The notes beneath the pieces were generated by a model. It saw only the letters and a list, made by a program, of their open reading frames with translations, ran no database searches and was not told the DNA's origin. From Xanthomonas sontii (GTDB taxonomy: Bacteria; Pseudomonadota; Gammaproteobacteria; Xanthomonadales; Xanthomonadaceae), in the NCBI RefSeq assembly GCF_040529055.1, contig NZ_CP132342.1, forward strand, positions 372,001 through 436,000: a stretch of 64,000 bases of DNA, in the 5' to 3' direction. The position numbers and the translations under genes were made by a program. The first letter of the stretch is position 1; each line of letters starts with the position of its first letter. Shown one piece after another: positions 33,631 through 42,261 of this stretch.

Positions 33631-33911
33631 CCAGCCACATGTTCATCGAGACCACGATCGTCGTGTGCATGCACGTGGTGGCGCTGGCGATGCTGCTGGC
33701 GCTGTGGCGGCTGCTGCGCGGGCCGACCGTGCCCGACCGCATCCTGGCGCTGGACACGCTGTCGGTGACCGCGATCGCCGAGCTGATGCTGTTCGGCATG
33801 TACCTGGATTCGCCGGTGTATTTCGAGGCGGCGCTGATCATCGCCATGCTCGGCTTCGGCAGCACCGTGGTGCTGAGCAAGTTCGTGCTGCGCCGGGACA
33901 TCGTCGAATGA
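33627..33911 (+). CDS. mrpF: Mrp antiporter subunit F
   Basis: Small membrane subunit of 94 residues with three helices. Family features are RLLRGPTVPDRILALDTLSVTAIAELM (conserved DR and D) and YFEAALIIAMLGFGSTVVLSKF. It begins at ATG 33627, overlapping mrpE, and its stop overlaps the mrpG start (ATGA at 33908). Confidence 0.94.
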   Translation: MTSHMFIETTIVVCMHVVALAMLLALWRLLRGPTVPDRILALDTLSVTAIAELMLFGMYLDSPVYFEAALIIAMLGFGSTVVLSKFVLRRDIVE

Positions 33912-34279
33912 TCGGCGTGCTGCAGGTCGGGCTGTCGCTGCTGCTGATCGTCGGCTGCTTCTTCATCCTGGTCGGCGCGCTGGGGCTGGTGAAGCTGTCG
34001 GACTTCTTCAAGCGCCTGCACGCACCGACCAAGGCCAGCACCCTGGGCGTGGGCTGCGTGCTGCTGGCCTCGGTCGGCTACCACCTGTTCCTGGGCCAGG
34101 ACCCGCAGCCGCGCGAGTTGCTGATCACCGCGTTCCTGTTCATCACCGCGCCGATCAGTGCGCACATGATGGCCAAGGCGGCGCTGTCGCTGATGCTGGA
34201 ACAGCGCCCGCAGGTGCCGGGCAGCGACCACGCCGAGCAGGAAGGGCTGCCGCCGCCGGAGCAGCCGGAGGAGCGCTGA
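33908..34279 (+). CDS. mrpG: Mrp antiporter subunit G
   Basis: Last subunit of the complex, 123 residues with three helices (about 5-27, 45-61, 68-90). Typical features are GALGLVKLSDFFKRLHAPTKASTLGVG and LLITAFLFITAPISAHMMAKAAL. The C-terminus is a hydrophilic Pro/Glu-rich tail. A run of GATTCCC repeats starts about 30 bp after the stop, and the next gene converges. Confidence 0.95.
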   Translation: MIGVLQVGLSLLLIVGCFFILVGALGLVKLSDFFKRLHAPTKASTLGVGCVLLASVGYHLFLGQDPQPRELLITAFLFITAPISAHMMAKAALSLMLEQRPQVPGSDHAEQEGLPPPEQPEER

Positions 34280-34310
34280 GCGCGTGGGTCTGCGTAGAAG
34301 CGGCTTTTCC

Positions 34311-34339
34311 GATTCCCGATTCCCGATTCCCGATTCCCC
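34311..34339. repeat. (GATTCCC)4 tandem repeat
   Basis: Four 7-bp units GATTCCC in tandem between the convergent mrp operon and the CaCA antiporter gene. The same units occur at 7594-7627 and 52182-52268. Confidence 0.85.
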
Positions 34340-34350
34340 ACTCTCGGCAC

Positions 34351-35301
34351 TCACGCCACCAACGCCAACTCCAGTCCCACCCACGCCAGGAACGCCACCA
34401 GCAGCACCGCGCCCTCGCCGCGACTCAACCGCATGTCGCCGCGCAGCATCGGGTACAGCACCGCCGCCAGCGCGATCGCCGCCGGCAGTTCCAGGCGCAC
34501 GAACGAGGCCGGCAACGGCAGCGGCCGCAGCGCCGCCATGCCGCCGATCACCACCAGCAGGTTGAACAGGCTCGAGCCCAGCACGTGGCCGACCACCATG
34601 TCGCCCTGGCCCCGGCGCGCGGCGGCCACCGCGGCCGCGGCTTCCGGCAGCGCGGTGCCGATCGCCACCGGCAGCAGGCCGACCAGCAGCGGCGACAGGC
34701 CCCAGGCCGCACCCAGCCGCGGCGCTTGTTCCACCACAAGGTTGGCGCCAGCGTTCAACAGCACGAGGGCGATCAGCAGGCGCAGCAGATTCAGCACCAG
34801 CCCGGTGCGGGTCACCGCGTAGCCGGACACGCCGAGCTGGCGCGCGGCCGGTTCATGCCGCGCGCGCAGCAGCAGGAAGGCGACCACGCCGACGAAGGCC
34901 AGCAGCAGCGCCACGCCCTCAGCGCGCGAGATCGCGCCATCCAGGCCGAAGCCGATCAGCGCCAGCGTCGCCAGGGTCAGCAGCACCAGCAGTGGCGGCA
35001 GCAGGCGCGTGCGCAGCAGCAGCGGCGCCGCCAGCGCGGCCAGGCCCAGGGTCAGGCCGAGATTGGCCAGGTTGCTGCCGATCGCGTTGCCCAACGCCAG
35101 GTCCTGCGCGCCGGCGGCGTAGGCGCGCGCGTTGACCGCCAGTTCCGGCAGCGAGGTGCCGAAGGCCACCAGCAGCAAGCCGGCCACGAACGGCGAGGCG
35201 CCGCAGCGCTGCGCCAGGCCGGAGGCCGCCTTCACGATCGAGTCCCCGCCCAGCGCCAGGAACGCCAGCCCCAACAGCACCAATCCGATCGCACCGGCCA
35301 T
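34351..35301 (-). CDS. Calcium/sodium antiporter (CaCA family, YrbG-like)
   Basis: Inner-membrane cation exchanger of 316 residues with ten helices in two inverted halves. The alpha repeats are seen as GTSLPELAVN...GNAIGSNLANLG (about residues 49-82) and GTALPEAAAAV...GHVLGSSLFNLL (about 222-256), holding the ion-binding acidic residues. It is probably Ca2+/H+ or Ca2+/Na+ exchange. ATG 35301 gives the short N-terminus of the family; ATG 35412 adds 37 residues. It lies tail to tail with the Mrp antiporter operon, so two cation exchangers sit together. Confidence 0.93.
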   Translation of the reverse strand: MAGAIGLVLLGLAFLALGGDSIVKAASGLAQRCGASPFVAGLLLVAFGTSLPELAVNARAYAAGAQDLALGNAIGSNLANLGLTLGLAALAAPLLLRTRLLPPLLVLLTLATLALIGFGLDGAISRAEGVALLLAFVGVVAFLLLRARHEPAARQLGVSGYAVTRTGLVLNLLRLLIALVLLNAGANLVVEQAPRLGAAWGLSPLLVGLLPVAIGTALPEAAAAVAAARRGQGDMVVGHVLGSSLFNLLVVIGGMAALRPLPLPASFVRLELPAAIALAAVLYPMLRGDMRLSRGEGAVLLVAFLAWVGLELALVA

Positions 35302-35512
35302 CGCCGACTCCCTGCCCGCAAGATGCGGCGATTCTATGCGCAGCGCCGATGACGCCGCCGTGGTCGTGCCTGCCCGGCCATGGCACGCTGCGGCGGCCAG
35401 TCCCGCGCGCAACCCGCCGCCACTGCACTGCGTTCATGCCCGACCGTGTCTGCTAGCGCCTGCCGCGCGCCCGACCGCGTCCCTCCCCTCGCCTTCGCCA
35501 CAGGAGCCGCCC

Positions 35513-36610
35513 ATGTCCCGTCCCGATCCCACGCCGCCGCCGCGGCGGCCCTGGCTGGCGCTGGCCGGCATCGCCGCGATCGCCGCGGCACTCGCCGCCG
35601 CCTTCGCCTGGAGCGCCGGCTGGCTCGGCGGCCCGCAGCGGCTGACCGCGCAGCGCATGACCGACGCCATCGAAGCCGGCGGCCCGCCGCATCCGGGCTT
35701 CCGCCGTGCGCACAGCAAGGGCGTGTGCGTCAGCGGCCATTTCGAGGGCAACGGCCAGGGCAGCGCGCTGTCCTCGGCACGGGTGTTCGCGCAATCCTCG
35801 GTGCCGGTGCTGGGCCGCCTGTCGATCGGCGGCGGCGACCCGCACGGCGCCGACGGCACCGCCCGCGTGCGCAGCATGGCGCTGCAGTTGCGCAGCGACG
35901 ACGGCCAGGAATGGCGCACGGCGATGAACAGCTTCCCGTTCTTCGTGGTCGCCAGCACCGAGGGCTTCATGGCGCAGACGCTGGCCGCGCGGCCGGATCC
36001 GGCCACCGGCAAGCCGGACCCGGCGAAGATGGCGGCATTCCTGCAGCGCTACCCGGAGGCGAAGAAGTTCCAGGAGTGGGCCAAGACCGCGCCGTGGTCG
36101 GACAGCTGGGCCAACACCCAGTACAACGGCGTCAACGCGTTCCGCTTCACCGCCGCCGACGGCAGCACGCACGCGGTGCGCTGGTCGATGCGCCCGCAGA
36201 CCCCGTTCGCGCCACTGTCGGCCGAGCAACGCACCAAGGCCGATGCCGACTTCCTGAGCGAAGACCTGCAGGCGCGGCTGGCGCGCGGCCCGCTGCGTTG
36301 GGACCTGGTGCTGACCGTGGCCGCGCCCGGCGACCCGGTCGACGACCCCTCGCAGCCGTGGCCGCAGGACCGTCAGCAGGTGGTCGCCGGCATCCTGGTG
36401 CTGGACCACGCCGAACCGCAGGCCACCGGGCCGTGCCGCGACCTCAACTACGATCCGCTGATCCTGCCGCACGGCATCGCCGGCTCCGACGATCCGATCC
36501 TGGCCGCGCGCTCGGCGGTGTATTCGCAGTCCTTCAACCGCCGCGAGCGCGAGATCGCCCGCGGCCAGGCGCCCGACGCCACCGGCCGCCCGCACGGAGG
36601 TGCGCAATGA
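35513..36610 (+). CDS. Catalase-like haem peroxidase (SrpA-type), membrane-anchored
   Basis: Small haem protein of the catalase superfamily, 365 residues, with an N-terminal transmembrane anchor (about 13-35) that places it in the periplasm. Catalase features are the distal histidine in FRRAHSKGVCVSGHF, NSFPFFVVAS with the conserved Asn, and the proximal tyrosine in RSAVYSQSFNRRE. These shorter SrpA-like proteins act as peroxidases rather than full catalases. The gene overlaps cytochrome b561 by four bases (ATGA), so the pair is coupled; such pairs probably move electrons from the quinone pool to peroxide. Confidence 0.92.
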   Translation: MSRPDPTPPPRRPWLALAGIAAIAAALAAAFAWSAGWLGGPQRLTAQRMTDAIEAGGPPHPGFRRAHSKGVCVSGHFEGNGQGSALSSARVFAQSSVPVLGRLSIGGGDPHGADGTARVRSMALQLRSDDGQEWRTAMNSFPFFVVASTEGFMAQTLAARPDPATGKPDPAKMAAFLQRYPEAKKFQEWAKTAPWSDSWANTQYNGVNAFRFTAADGSTHAVRWSMRPQTPFAPLSAEQRTKADADFLSEDLQARLARGPLRWDLVLTVAAPGDPVDDPSQPWPQDRQQVVAGILVLDHAEPQATGPCRDLNYDPLILPHGIAGSDDPILAARSAVYSQSFNRREREIARGQAPDATGRPHGGAQ

Positions 36611-37176
36611 ACCGCGACGACCGCTCCGCGCACTTCAACCTGCTCGCGCGCGTACTGCACTGGCTGATGGCGGCGATGATCCTGACCATGCTGTTCGTCG
36701 GCGTGGGCATGGTCGCCTCGGTGTCGCAGCGGCCCTGGCTGCTGAACCTGCATCGCCCGCTCGGCATCGCCATCGGGCTGCTGGTACTGGTGCGCCTGGG
36801 CAACCGCCTGCTGCACCGGCCGCCGCCGCTGCCGGCCGACCTGCCGCGCTGGCAAAAGGCCGCCGCGCATGCCTCGCACTGGCTGCTGTACGCACTGATG
36901 CTGGCGATGCCGCTGCTGGGCTGGTCGATGCTCTCGGCCGGCGGCTACCCGATCGTGCTGTGGCCGGGCGTGCAGTTGCCACCGATCGTCCCGCACAGCC
37001 CGGCGCTGTACGCCTGGCTGCGCAGCGCGCACGGCTGGCTGGCCTACCTGCTGTTCGCCACGGTGCTGATGCATCTGTGCGCGGCGCTGTTCCATGCCTG
37101 GGTGCGCCGCGATGGCGTGTTCTCGAGCATGGCGCGTGGCGCGGCGGCGCCTGCAGCGCCACGCGACAAGGCGTAG
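36607..37176 (+). CDS. Cytochrome b561
   Basis: Four-helix inner-membrane dihaem b-type cytochrome of 189 residues. Candidate haem-ligating histidines lie in each helix: LARVLHWLMA, NLHRPLGIAIG, HASHWLLYALM and SAHGWLAYLLF/TVLMHLCAALFHAW. It is translationally coupled to the catalase-like peroxidase upstream and likely acts as its electron donor from ubiquinol. That partnership is inferred from gene order, which is common in proteobacteria. Confidence 0.94.
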   Translation: MNRDDRSAHFNLLARVLHWLMAAMILTMLFVGVGMVASVSQRPWLLNLHRPLGIAIGLLVLVRLGNRLLHRPPPLPADLPRWQKAAAHASHWLLYALMLAMPLLGWSMLSAGGYPIVLWPGVQLPPIVPHSPALYAWLRSAHGWLAYLLFATVLMHLCAALFHAWVRRDGVFSSMARGAAAPAAPRDKA

Positions 37177-37557
37177 TCCACCCACGACACGACACGCGGG
37201 ACGCAGCGCGTGCGTCCCGCGCTGCGCACGCTAGCGCCGGCACGCGCATGTCGATTCGGCCAGTGCGGTGCGGCCTGTCTCCCGGGCGACGCCACGCGTT
37301 TGTGTCGCCCCCGACATGGTCCCGGTCCCGGGCCGCCGTTACACTTGTCGGCGGACGGGCGCGCTCGTCCGCCCCTGTTTTCCCGCGCACCGGTCGTTCC
37401 TCTGGGAATCCGGCGCCGCGACCGCGCCAGCCAGTGCCGATGTTCCGTAGCCGCCTGCCGGCCTGCGGGCCCACGCGCCAAGCCAGCTCACCCTCGATCG
37501 TCGTCCGGCGCCGCATCCGCGCCGGCGATGGCCCTGCCTGCTGCCTTGGAGTCCGCG
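37177..37557. other. Gene-free region upstream of the TonB-dependent receptor
   Basis: No gene is supported. A hairpin at 37351-37372 (GCGGACG / CGTCCGC) followed by CCTGTTTTCCC may be the terminator of the peroxidase-cytochrome pair or an attenuator in the leader of the receptor gene. No clear Fur box was found. Confidence 0.5.
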
Positions 37558-39723
37558 ATGTCCCGTGTTGCCCCCATCTGTCGTTTCCCGCGCCGTTCGG
37601 TCCTGGCCATGGCCTGCCTGCTGACCGCCATGCCGGCCTTCGCGGCGACAGCGACCACGTCTGCTGCGGACAGCACCAAGGACACCGAGCGCGACGCCAC
37701 CACGCTCGACAAGATCAGCGTCAAGGGCGAGCGCGCCGAGGGCTACAGCGTGCGCAAGACCAGCGCCGGCACCCGCTTCGACCTGGCGCCGCGGGAGATC
37801 CCGCAGTCGGTGAGCATCATCAGCCACCAGCGCATCGAGGATCAGGGCCTGGACGACATCATCGACGTGCTGGAGAACACCACCGGCGTGTCCAGCACGC
37901 GCTCGGACAGCGAACGCTTCGAGTTCTACGCGCGCGGCTTCTACATCGACAACTACCAGTTCGACGGCATCCCGACCACGATGGTGCAGAACTGGAGCTA
38001 CGGCGATTCGGCGCTGGACCTGGCCCTGTACGACCGGGTGGAAGTGGTGCGCGGCGCCACCGGTCTGCTCACCGGCGCCGGCAACCCCTCGGCCTCGGTC
38101 AACCTGATCCGTAAGCACGCCGACAGCGCCGAACTGACCGGCAGCGTCACCGTCAGTGCCGGCAGTTGGGGCCGCACTCGCTCCACGGTCGACGTCACCA
38201 CCCCGCTCAACGCCAGCGGCACGGTGCGCGCGCGGGTGATCGGCAGCTATCTGGACACCGATTCGTACGTGCAGCGCTACAGCCAGCGCAAGTCGCTGGG
38301 CTATGCGGTGATCGATGCCGACCTGACCCCGGACACGCAGCTGAGCGTGGGCTACGACTACCAGAACAAGCAGTCTGACGGCGTCACCTGGGGCGGCTTC
38401 CCGCTGTGGTACGCAGACGGCAGCCGCACCGACTATCCGCACTGGTTCAACCCGGCCGCGTACTGGACGTTCTGGGACACCACCAGCAAGCGCGCCTTCG
38501 CCACCCTGCAGCACGCCTTCGGCAACGGCTGGCAGCTCAAGCTCAACGCCACCCACGACCAGACCAACGTCACCGATAAGCTGTTCTACCCGTACTACAC
38601 GATCTATGGCTTCGACCGGCAGACCGGCGCCGGCGTGGTGCCGTACTCGGGCTACTACATCACCGGGCGCAAGGTCGACGGCCTGGACGCCTACGCCGAA
38701 GGCCCGTTCCAGCTGGGCGGGCGCGATCACGAATTGATGGCCGGGCTCAGCTACAACCGCCGCCGCTACGTGAACACCGGCGCCTTCGACTTCCCCGGGC
38801 CGCTGCCGAGCTACCTGGGCTGGACCGGCGCCTATCCGGAACCGGCCTGGTCGCCGATCAGCGAGTTCAGCCGCGGCACCGTCACCCAGAAGGCCGGCTA
38901 TGCGGCAGCGCGGCTGTCGCTGGCCGATCCGCTGAAGCTGATCGTGGGCGCGCGCTACACCGACTGGAAGGTGGACGGTGCCGAGAGCGGGGTGGGCTAC
39001 GTGCTGCACCAGGAGAAAACCACGCCCTATGCCGGCCTGGTGTACACGCTCGACGACGTCTGGTCGGTCTATGCCAGCTACACCGACATCTTCCAGCCGC
39101 AGACCGCGCGCACCGCCAGCGGCGCCTACCTGGATCCGGTAATCGGCAAGAGCTACGAGGCCGGCATCAAGGGCGCCTGGTTCGACGACCGCCTCAACGC
39201 CGCGCTGTCGGTGTTCCGCATCGACCAGGACAACGTCGCCCAGGCCACCAGCGGATTCGTGCAGGGCACCACCGAAACCGCCTATGTCGCCGCGCAGGGC
39301 ACGGTCAGCCGCGGTTTCGAACTGGAACTCAACGGCGAGCTGGCGCCGGGCTGGAACGCCACCTTCGGCGCCTCGCGCTACGTGGCCAAGGACGTCGCCG
39401 GCGCCGACATCAACAGCCAGTTGCCGCAGACCACGCTCAAGCTCTACAGCAGCTACACCCCGCGCCGCCTGGGCGAACTGACCGTCGGCGGCGGCGTCAA
39501 CTGGCAGAACCGCATCTACTACGTCGATGCCACCTACGGCCGCTTCGCGCAGAGCGGCTACGCGCTGGTCAGCGCTTTCGCGCGCTACCGCCTTTCGCCG
39601 GCCTTCTCGGTGCAGCTCAACCTCAACAACCTGCTGGACAAGCGTTACTACGCGCAGATCTACGGCTACGGTGCCTGGGGCGAACCGCGCAACGGCACGC
39701 TGAGCTTCAGCTGGTCGTTCTGA
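37558..39723 (+). CDS. TonB-dependent siderophore receptor
   Basis: Outer-membrane receptor of 721 residues. A signal peptide (to about residue 31, MPAFAAT) is followed by a TonB-box-like stretch (LDKISVKGERAEGYSVRKTSAG), the plug domain (IPQSVSIISHQRIEDQGLDDIIDVLENTTGV...VRGATGLLTGAGNPSASVNLIRK) and a 22-strand-type barrel ending in the aromatic FSWSF. The plug pattern is that of the FhuE/FpvA ferric-siderophore group; there is no extra N-terminal signalling domain, so no sigma/anti-sigma partner is expected. The ligand is unknown. ATG 37558 follows TTGGAG by 7 bases. Confidence 0.95.
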   Translation: MSRVAPICRFPRRSVLAMACLLTAMPAFAATATTSAADSTKDTERDATTLDKISVKGERAEGYSVRKTSAGTRFDLAPREIPQSVSIISHQRIEDQGLDDIIDVLENTTGVSSTRSDSERFEFYARGFYIDNYQFDGIPTTMVQNWSYGDSALDLALYDRVEVVRGATGLLTGAGNPSASVNLIRKHADSAELTGSVTVSAGSWGRTRSTVDVTTPLNASGTVRARVIGSYLDTDSYVQRYSQRKSLGYAVIDADLTPDTQLSVGYDYQNKQSDGVTWGGFPLWYADGSRTDYPHWFNPAAYWTFWDTTSKRAFATLQHAFGNGWQLKLNATHDQTNVTDKLFYPYYTIYGFDRQTGAGVVPYSGYYITGRKVDGLDAYAEGPFQLGGRDHELMAGLSYNRRRYVNTGAFDFPGPLPSYLGWTGAYPEPAWSPISEFSRGTVTQKAGYAAARLSLADPLKLIVGARYTDWKVDGAESGVGYVLHQEKTTPYAGLVYTLDDVWSVYASYTDIFQPQTARTASGAYLDPVIGKSYEAGIKGAWFDDRLNAALSVFRIDQDNVAQATSGFVQGTTETAYVAAQGTVSRGFELELNGELAPGWNATFGASRYVAKDVAGADINSQLPQTTLKLYSSYTPRRLGELTVGGGVNWQNRIYYVDATYGRFAQSGYALVSAFARYRLSPAFSVQLNLNNLLDKRYYAQIYGYGAWGEPRNGTLSFSWSF

Positions 39724-39811
39724 GCCGGCAGGCCGCGCGCGGGTGCTGACGCTGGCACGGCCGCGGCGCAGGCGCGCGACCGCGGCACTGCATGCACGGG
39801 ATGGAGGCGGC

Positions 39812-41503
39812 CTAGGCCTCGGCGATGCGCAGCGGTGCGTCGCCAGCGGCAGCGACCCGGTTGCGGCCGCTGCGCTTGCCGCGGTACAGCGCCGCATCCG
39901 CGCAGCGCAGCAGCTCCTCGGTGCTGCGGCCGTGGTCCGGATAGGCGGCCACGCCGATCGACACGGTCACCGGCGGCAGCGCCTGACCCTGGTGCTGCAC
40001 CTGCAGGTTCGCCACCGCGGCGCGGATCTGCTCGGCGCGGCGCTGCGCCACGTCGGCGGCGGCGCCCGGCAGGATCACCGTGAACTCCTCGCCGCCGTAG
40101 CGGCAGGCGATGTCCTCCGGCCGCACCAGCCCGGCCAGCAACTGACCGAACGCCGCCAGCAAGGCATCGCCGCCGGCGTGGCCGAGGCGGTCGTTGAGCG
40201 CCTTGAAGTGGTCCAGGTCCAGCATCATCAGCGCCAGCGGCTGCTCACGGCGCTCGCAGCGCGCCAGTTCGCGCACCAGCGATTCTTCCAGGTAGCGGCG
40301 GTTGTACAGCCCGGTCAACGGATCGCGGATCGACTGCGTGCGCAGGCGCTGGCGCAACTGCAGGTTGTGCAGCGCCATCGCCAGCTGTTCGGCCACCACC
40401 TCGACCAGGGGCAGGCGCTCGAGCAGGGTCGGATCGCGGCTGGACAGGTGGATCAGCCCCAGCGGCTCGCCCTGCACCATCATCGGCACGCAGGTGCCAT
40501 GGCGTGCCACGCCGGCGGCGTGCGCGCAGGCCGGCGCGGCGCCGGGCCGCTGGATCTGGGTAGCGCGGCTGCGCAGGCCTTCGCAGCCGCTCAGCGACAG
40601 CGACGGCGCGCACACCGCATCCTCGCCCCAGTGCGCGACGCAGACCGCCTGCTCGCCCGCCGCGTCGGTGCAGTACACGCTGCAGCCGGCGTCGCCGAGC
40701 AGGCGCTCCAGCGCCTGCCGCGCGACCTCCACCGCCTCGTCCTGCTGCACGCAGCTCTGCAGTCCGCGGCTGCAGCGGTTGAGCGTGCGCAGATCCTGTT
40801 CGGTGCGCTGCATCTGCTGCACGGTGCCCACCAGCAGCGCATTGGCATGGTGACCGCGCTGCTCGGCCTGACTGCGGCGGCCGATCTCGCGGCGCAGCAG
40901 CAGGTACAGGCCCAGGGTCAGCGCACACACCGTGGGGATGCCGATCACCGCCAGCCGGCGCAGCAGGTCGGCGTTGGCGGCGGTGGAGCGGGCGCTGCTG
41001 GCCAGCGCCGCGCGCTCGCTGCGCACCAGGCTGTCGGTGTTGCGCCGGATCGCCTGCGACATCAGACGGCCCTGGCGGGCGCGCTCCGGGTCCGGCTTGC
41101 GCATGCCTGCCGCCCTGCCCTGGAAGCGGGCCACGGCGAGCGCGCTGTCGCGCATGCGCGCCTCGATCTGCGCCTGGACCTCCTGCAGCCGCTGCTGCTG
41201 CGCGGGGTTGCCCTGCAGCAGCGTGGCCAGTTGCTGCAGCCGCGGCGGCAGCGCGCGCTGGCACGCCCGGAAATCGGCCAGGTGTTCGCGGCTGTCCAGC
41301 AGCAGGAAGCCGCGCAGCGAGGCATCGCAGTCGGCGAGGTTGAGCTGCAGGCCGTTGATCTCGGCAATGACCCGGTGGCTGCGCTGCACCGCGGCCGCAT
41401 CGGCGAGAAAGCGCTCGCTGCCCACCAGCACGCCGCCACTGATGCCCAACAGCAGCAGCAGGGCCAGCGGCACGCCATAGCGGTTGATCGTGGTGGAGGG
41501 CAT
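39812..41503 (-). CDS. Diguanylate cyclase (CHASE3-GAF-GGDEF)
   Basis: Membrane sensor that makes c-di-GMP, 563 residues. The N-terminal membrane helix is followed by a periplasmic CHASE3-like domain (about 30-165, with LNLADCDASLRGFLLL), a second helix (LRRLAVIGIPTVCALTLGLYLLL), a GAF-like domain (with AVCVAHWGEDAVC and GTCVPMMVQGEPLGLIHL) and the GGDEF domain (DPLTGLYNRRYLEESL, RYGGEEF). The active site is intact, and the inhibitory I-site RPED lies five residues before GGEEF, so product feedback is likely. ATG 41503 gives a short tail before the helix; 41581 is possible. Confidence 0.93.
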   Translation of the reverse strand: MPSTTINRYGVPLALLLLLGISGGVLVGSERFLADAAAVQRSHRVIAEINGLQLNLADCDASLRGFLLLDSREHLADFRACQRALPPRLQQLATLLQGNPAQQQRLQEVQAQIEARMRDSALAVARFQGRAAGMRKPDPERARQGRLMSQAIRRNTDSLVRSERAALASSARSTAANADLLRRLAVIGIPTVCALTLGLYLLLRREIGRRSQAEQRGHHANALLVGTVQQMQRTEQDLRTLNRCSRGLQSCVQQDEAVEVARQALERLLGDAGCSVYCTDAAGEQAVCVAHWGEDAVCAPSLSLSGCEGLRSRATQIQRPGAAPACAHAAGVARHGTCVPMMVQGEPLGLIHLSSRDPTLLERLPLVEVVAEQLAMALHNLQLRQRLRTQSIRDPLTGLYNRRYLEESLVRELARCERREQPLALMMLDLDHFKALNDRLGHAGGDALLAAFGQLLAGLVRPEDIACRYGGEEFTVILPGAAADVAQRRAEQIRAAVANLQVQHQGQALPPVTVSIGVAAYPDHGRSTEELLRCADAALYRGKRSGRNRVAAAGDAPLRIAEA

Positions 41504-41606
41504 GGCGTTGGCCAATGGGAGGAAGGAAGGCCGCGCGCGCCCTGCACTGCGCCGCGCAGTCAAGCGCAGGGAGCCATGCAAGTTTCAGGCCGAACCGCGC
41601 GCCGCA

Positions 41607-42209
41607 TCACAGCCAGCCCTTCTGCCGGGCCAGCCGCGCCGCCTCGATGCGGTTGCCGACCCCGAGCTTGCCGATCGCCTCGGACAGGTAGTTGCGCACC
41701 GTGCCCGACGACAGCCCCAACTGCGTGGCGATGTCGCCGGCCGAGGCGCCCTCGCCGGCCAGGCGCAGCACCTGGCGCTCGCGGTCGTTGAGCGGGTCGG
41801 CCTCGGACCAGGCTTCCAGCGCCAGTTCCGGGTCGATCGCGCGGCCGCCGCGGTGCACCTGGCGGATCGCCTCGATCAGCCGCTGCGGCGGCGCATCCTT
41901 GAGCAGGTAGCCGCCGACCCCGGCGTCCAGGGCGCGGCGCAGGAAGCCGGGGCGGGCGAAGGTGGTGACGATGATGACGCGCACCGGCAGTTGCTGGCGC
42001 TGGATGCGCTGGGCCAGCTCCAGGCCGCTGAGGCCGGGCATCTCGATGTCGGTGACCAGCAGGTCCGGCGCATGCGCCTGCAGCGCGCGCCAGGCGGCTT
42101 CGCCGTCGGCCGCGCTGGCGACCAGGTCGAGATCCGCTTCCAGGCCCAGCAGTGCGCCCAGCGCACCGCGCACCATCGCCTGGTCCTCCGCCAGCACTAA
42201 ACGAATCAC
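41607..42209 (-). CDS. LuxR/NarL-family response regulator (DesR-like)
   Basis: A 200-residue regulator with a receiver domain (acidic pocket LAEDQ, phospho-acceptor Asp in LLVTDIEMPG, Lys in YLLKDAPP) and a C-terminal LuxR helix-turn-helix (LNDRERQVLRLAGEGASAGDIATQLGLSSGTVRNYLSEAIGKL, shown here only by its ends: DRERQVL and NYLSEAIGKL). GTG 42209 begins IRLVLAEDQ. It follows the histidine kinase by 52 bp and is probably its partner; by analogy with DesR/YvfU it would control the adjacent ABC exporter. Confidence 0.92.
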   Translation of the reverse strand: MIRLVLAEDQAMVRGALGALLGLEADLDLVASAADGEAAWRALQAHAPDLLVTDIEMPGLSGLELAQRIQRQQLPVRVIIVTTFARPGFLRRALDAGVGGYLLKDAPPQRLIEAIRQVHRGGRAIDPELALEAWSEADPLNDRERQVLRLAGEGASAGDIATQLGLSSGTVRNYLSEAIGKLGVGNRIEAARLARQKGWL

Positions 42210-42261
42210 GGCACCCCCCGGTCCTTGTCGGCCCATTGTAGTGCCCGGGCCGGGCCGGCGC

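Noticed and set aside
34311..34339. CRISPR-like array
   Set aside because: Seven-base units are directly adjacent with no spacers; no cas genes are in the window.
37490..37557. Fur box at the TonB-dependent receptor
   Set aside because: No palindrome close to the Fur consensus was seen, although iron control would be expected.
37339..39897. An 852-codon open frame antisense to the TonB-dependent receptor
   Set aside because: Mirror frame produced by strong third-position GC; the receptor reads in full on the other strand.
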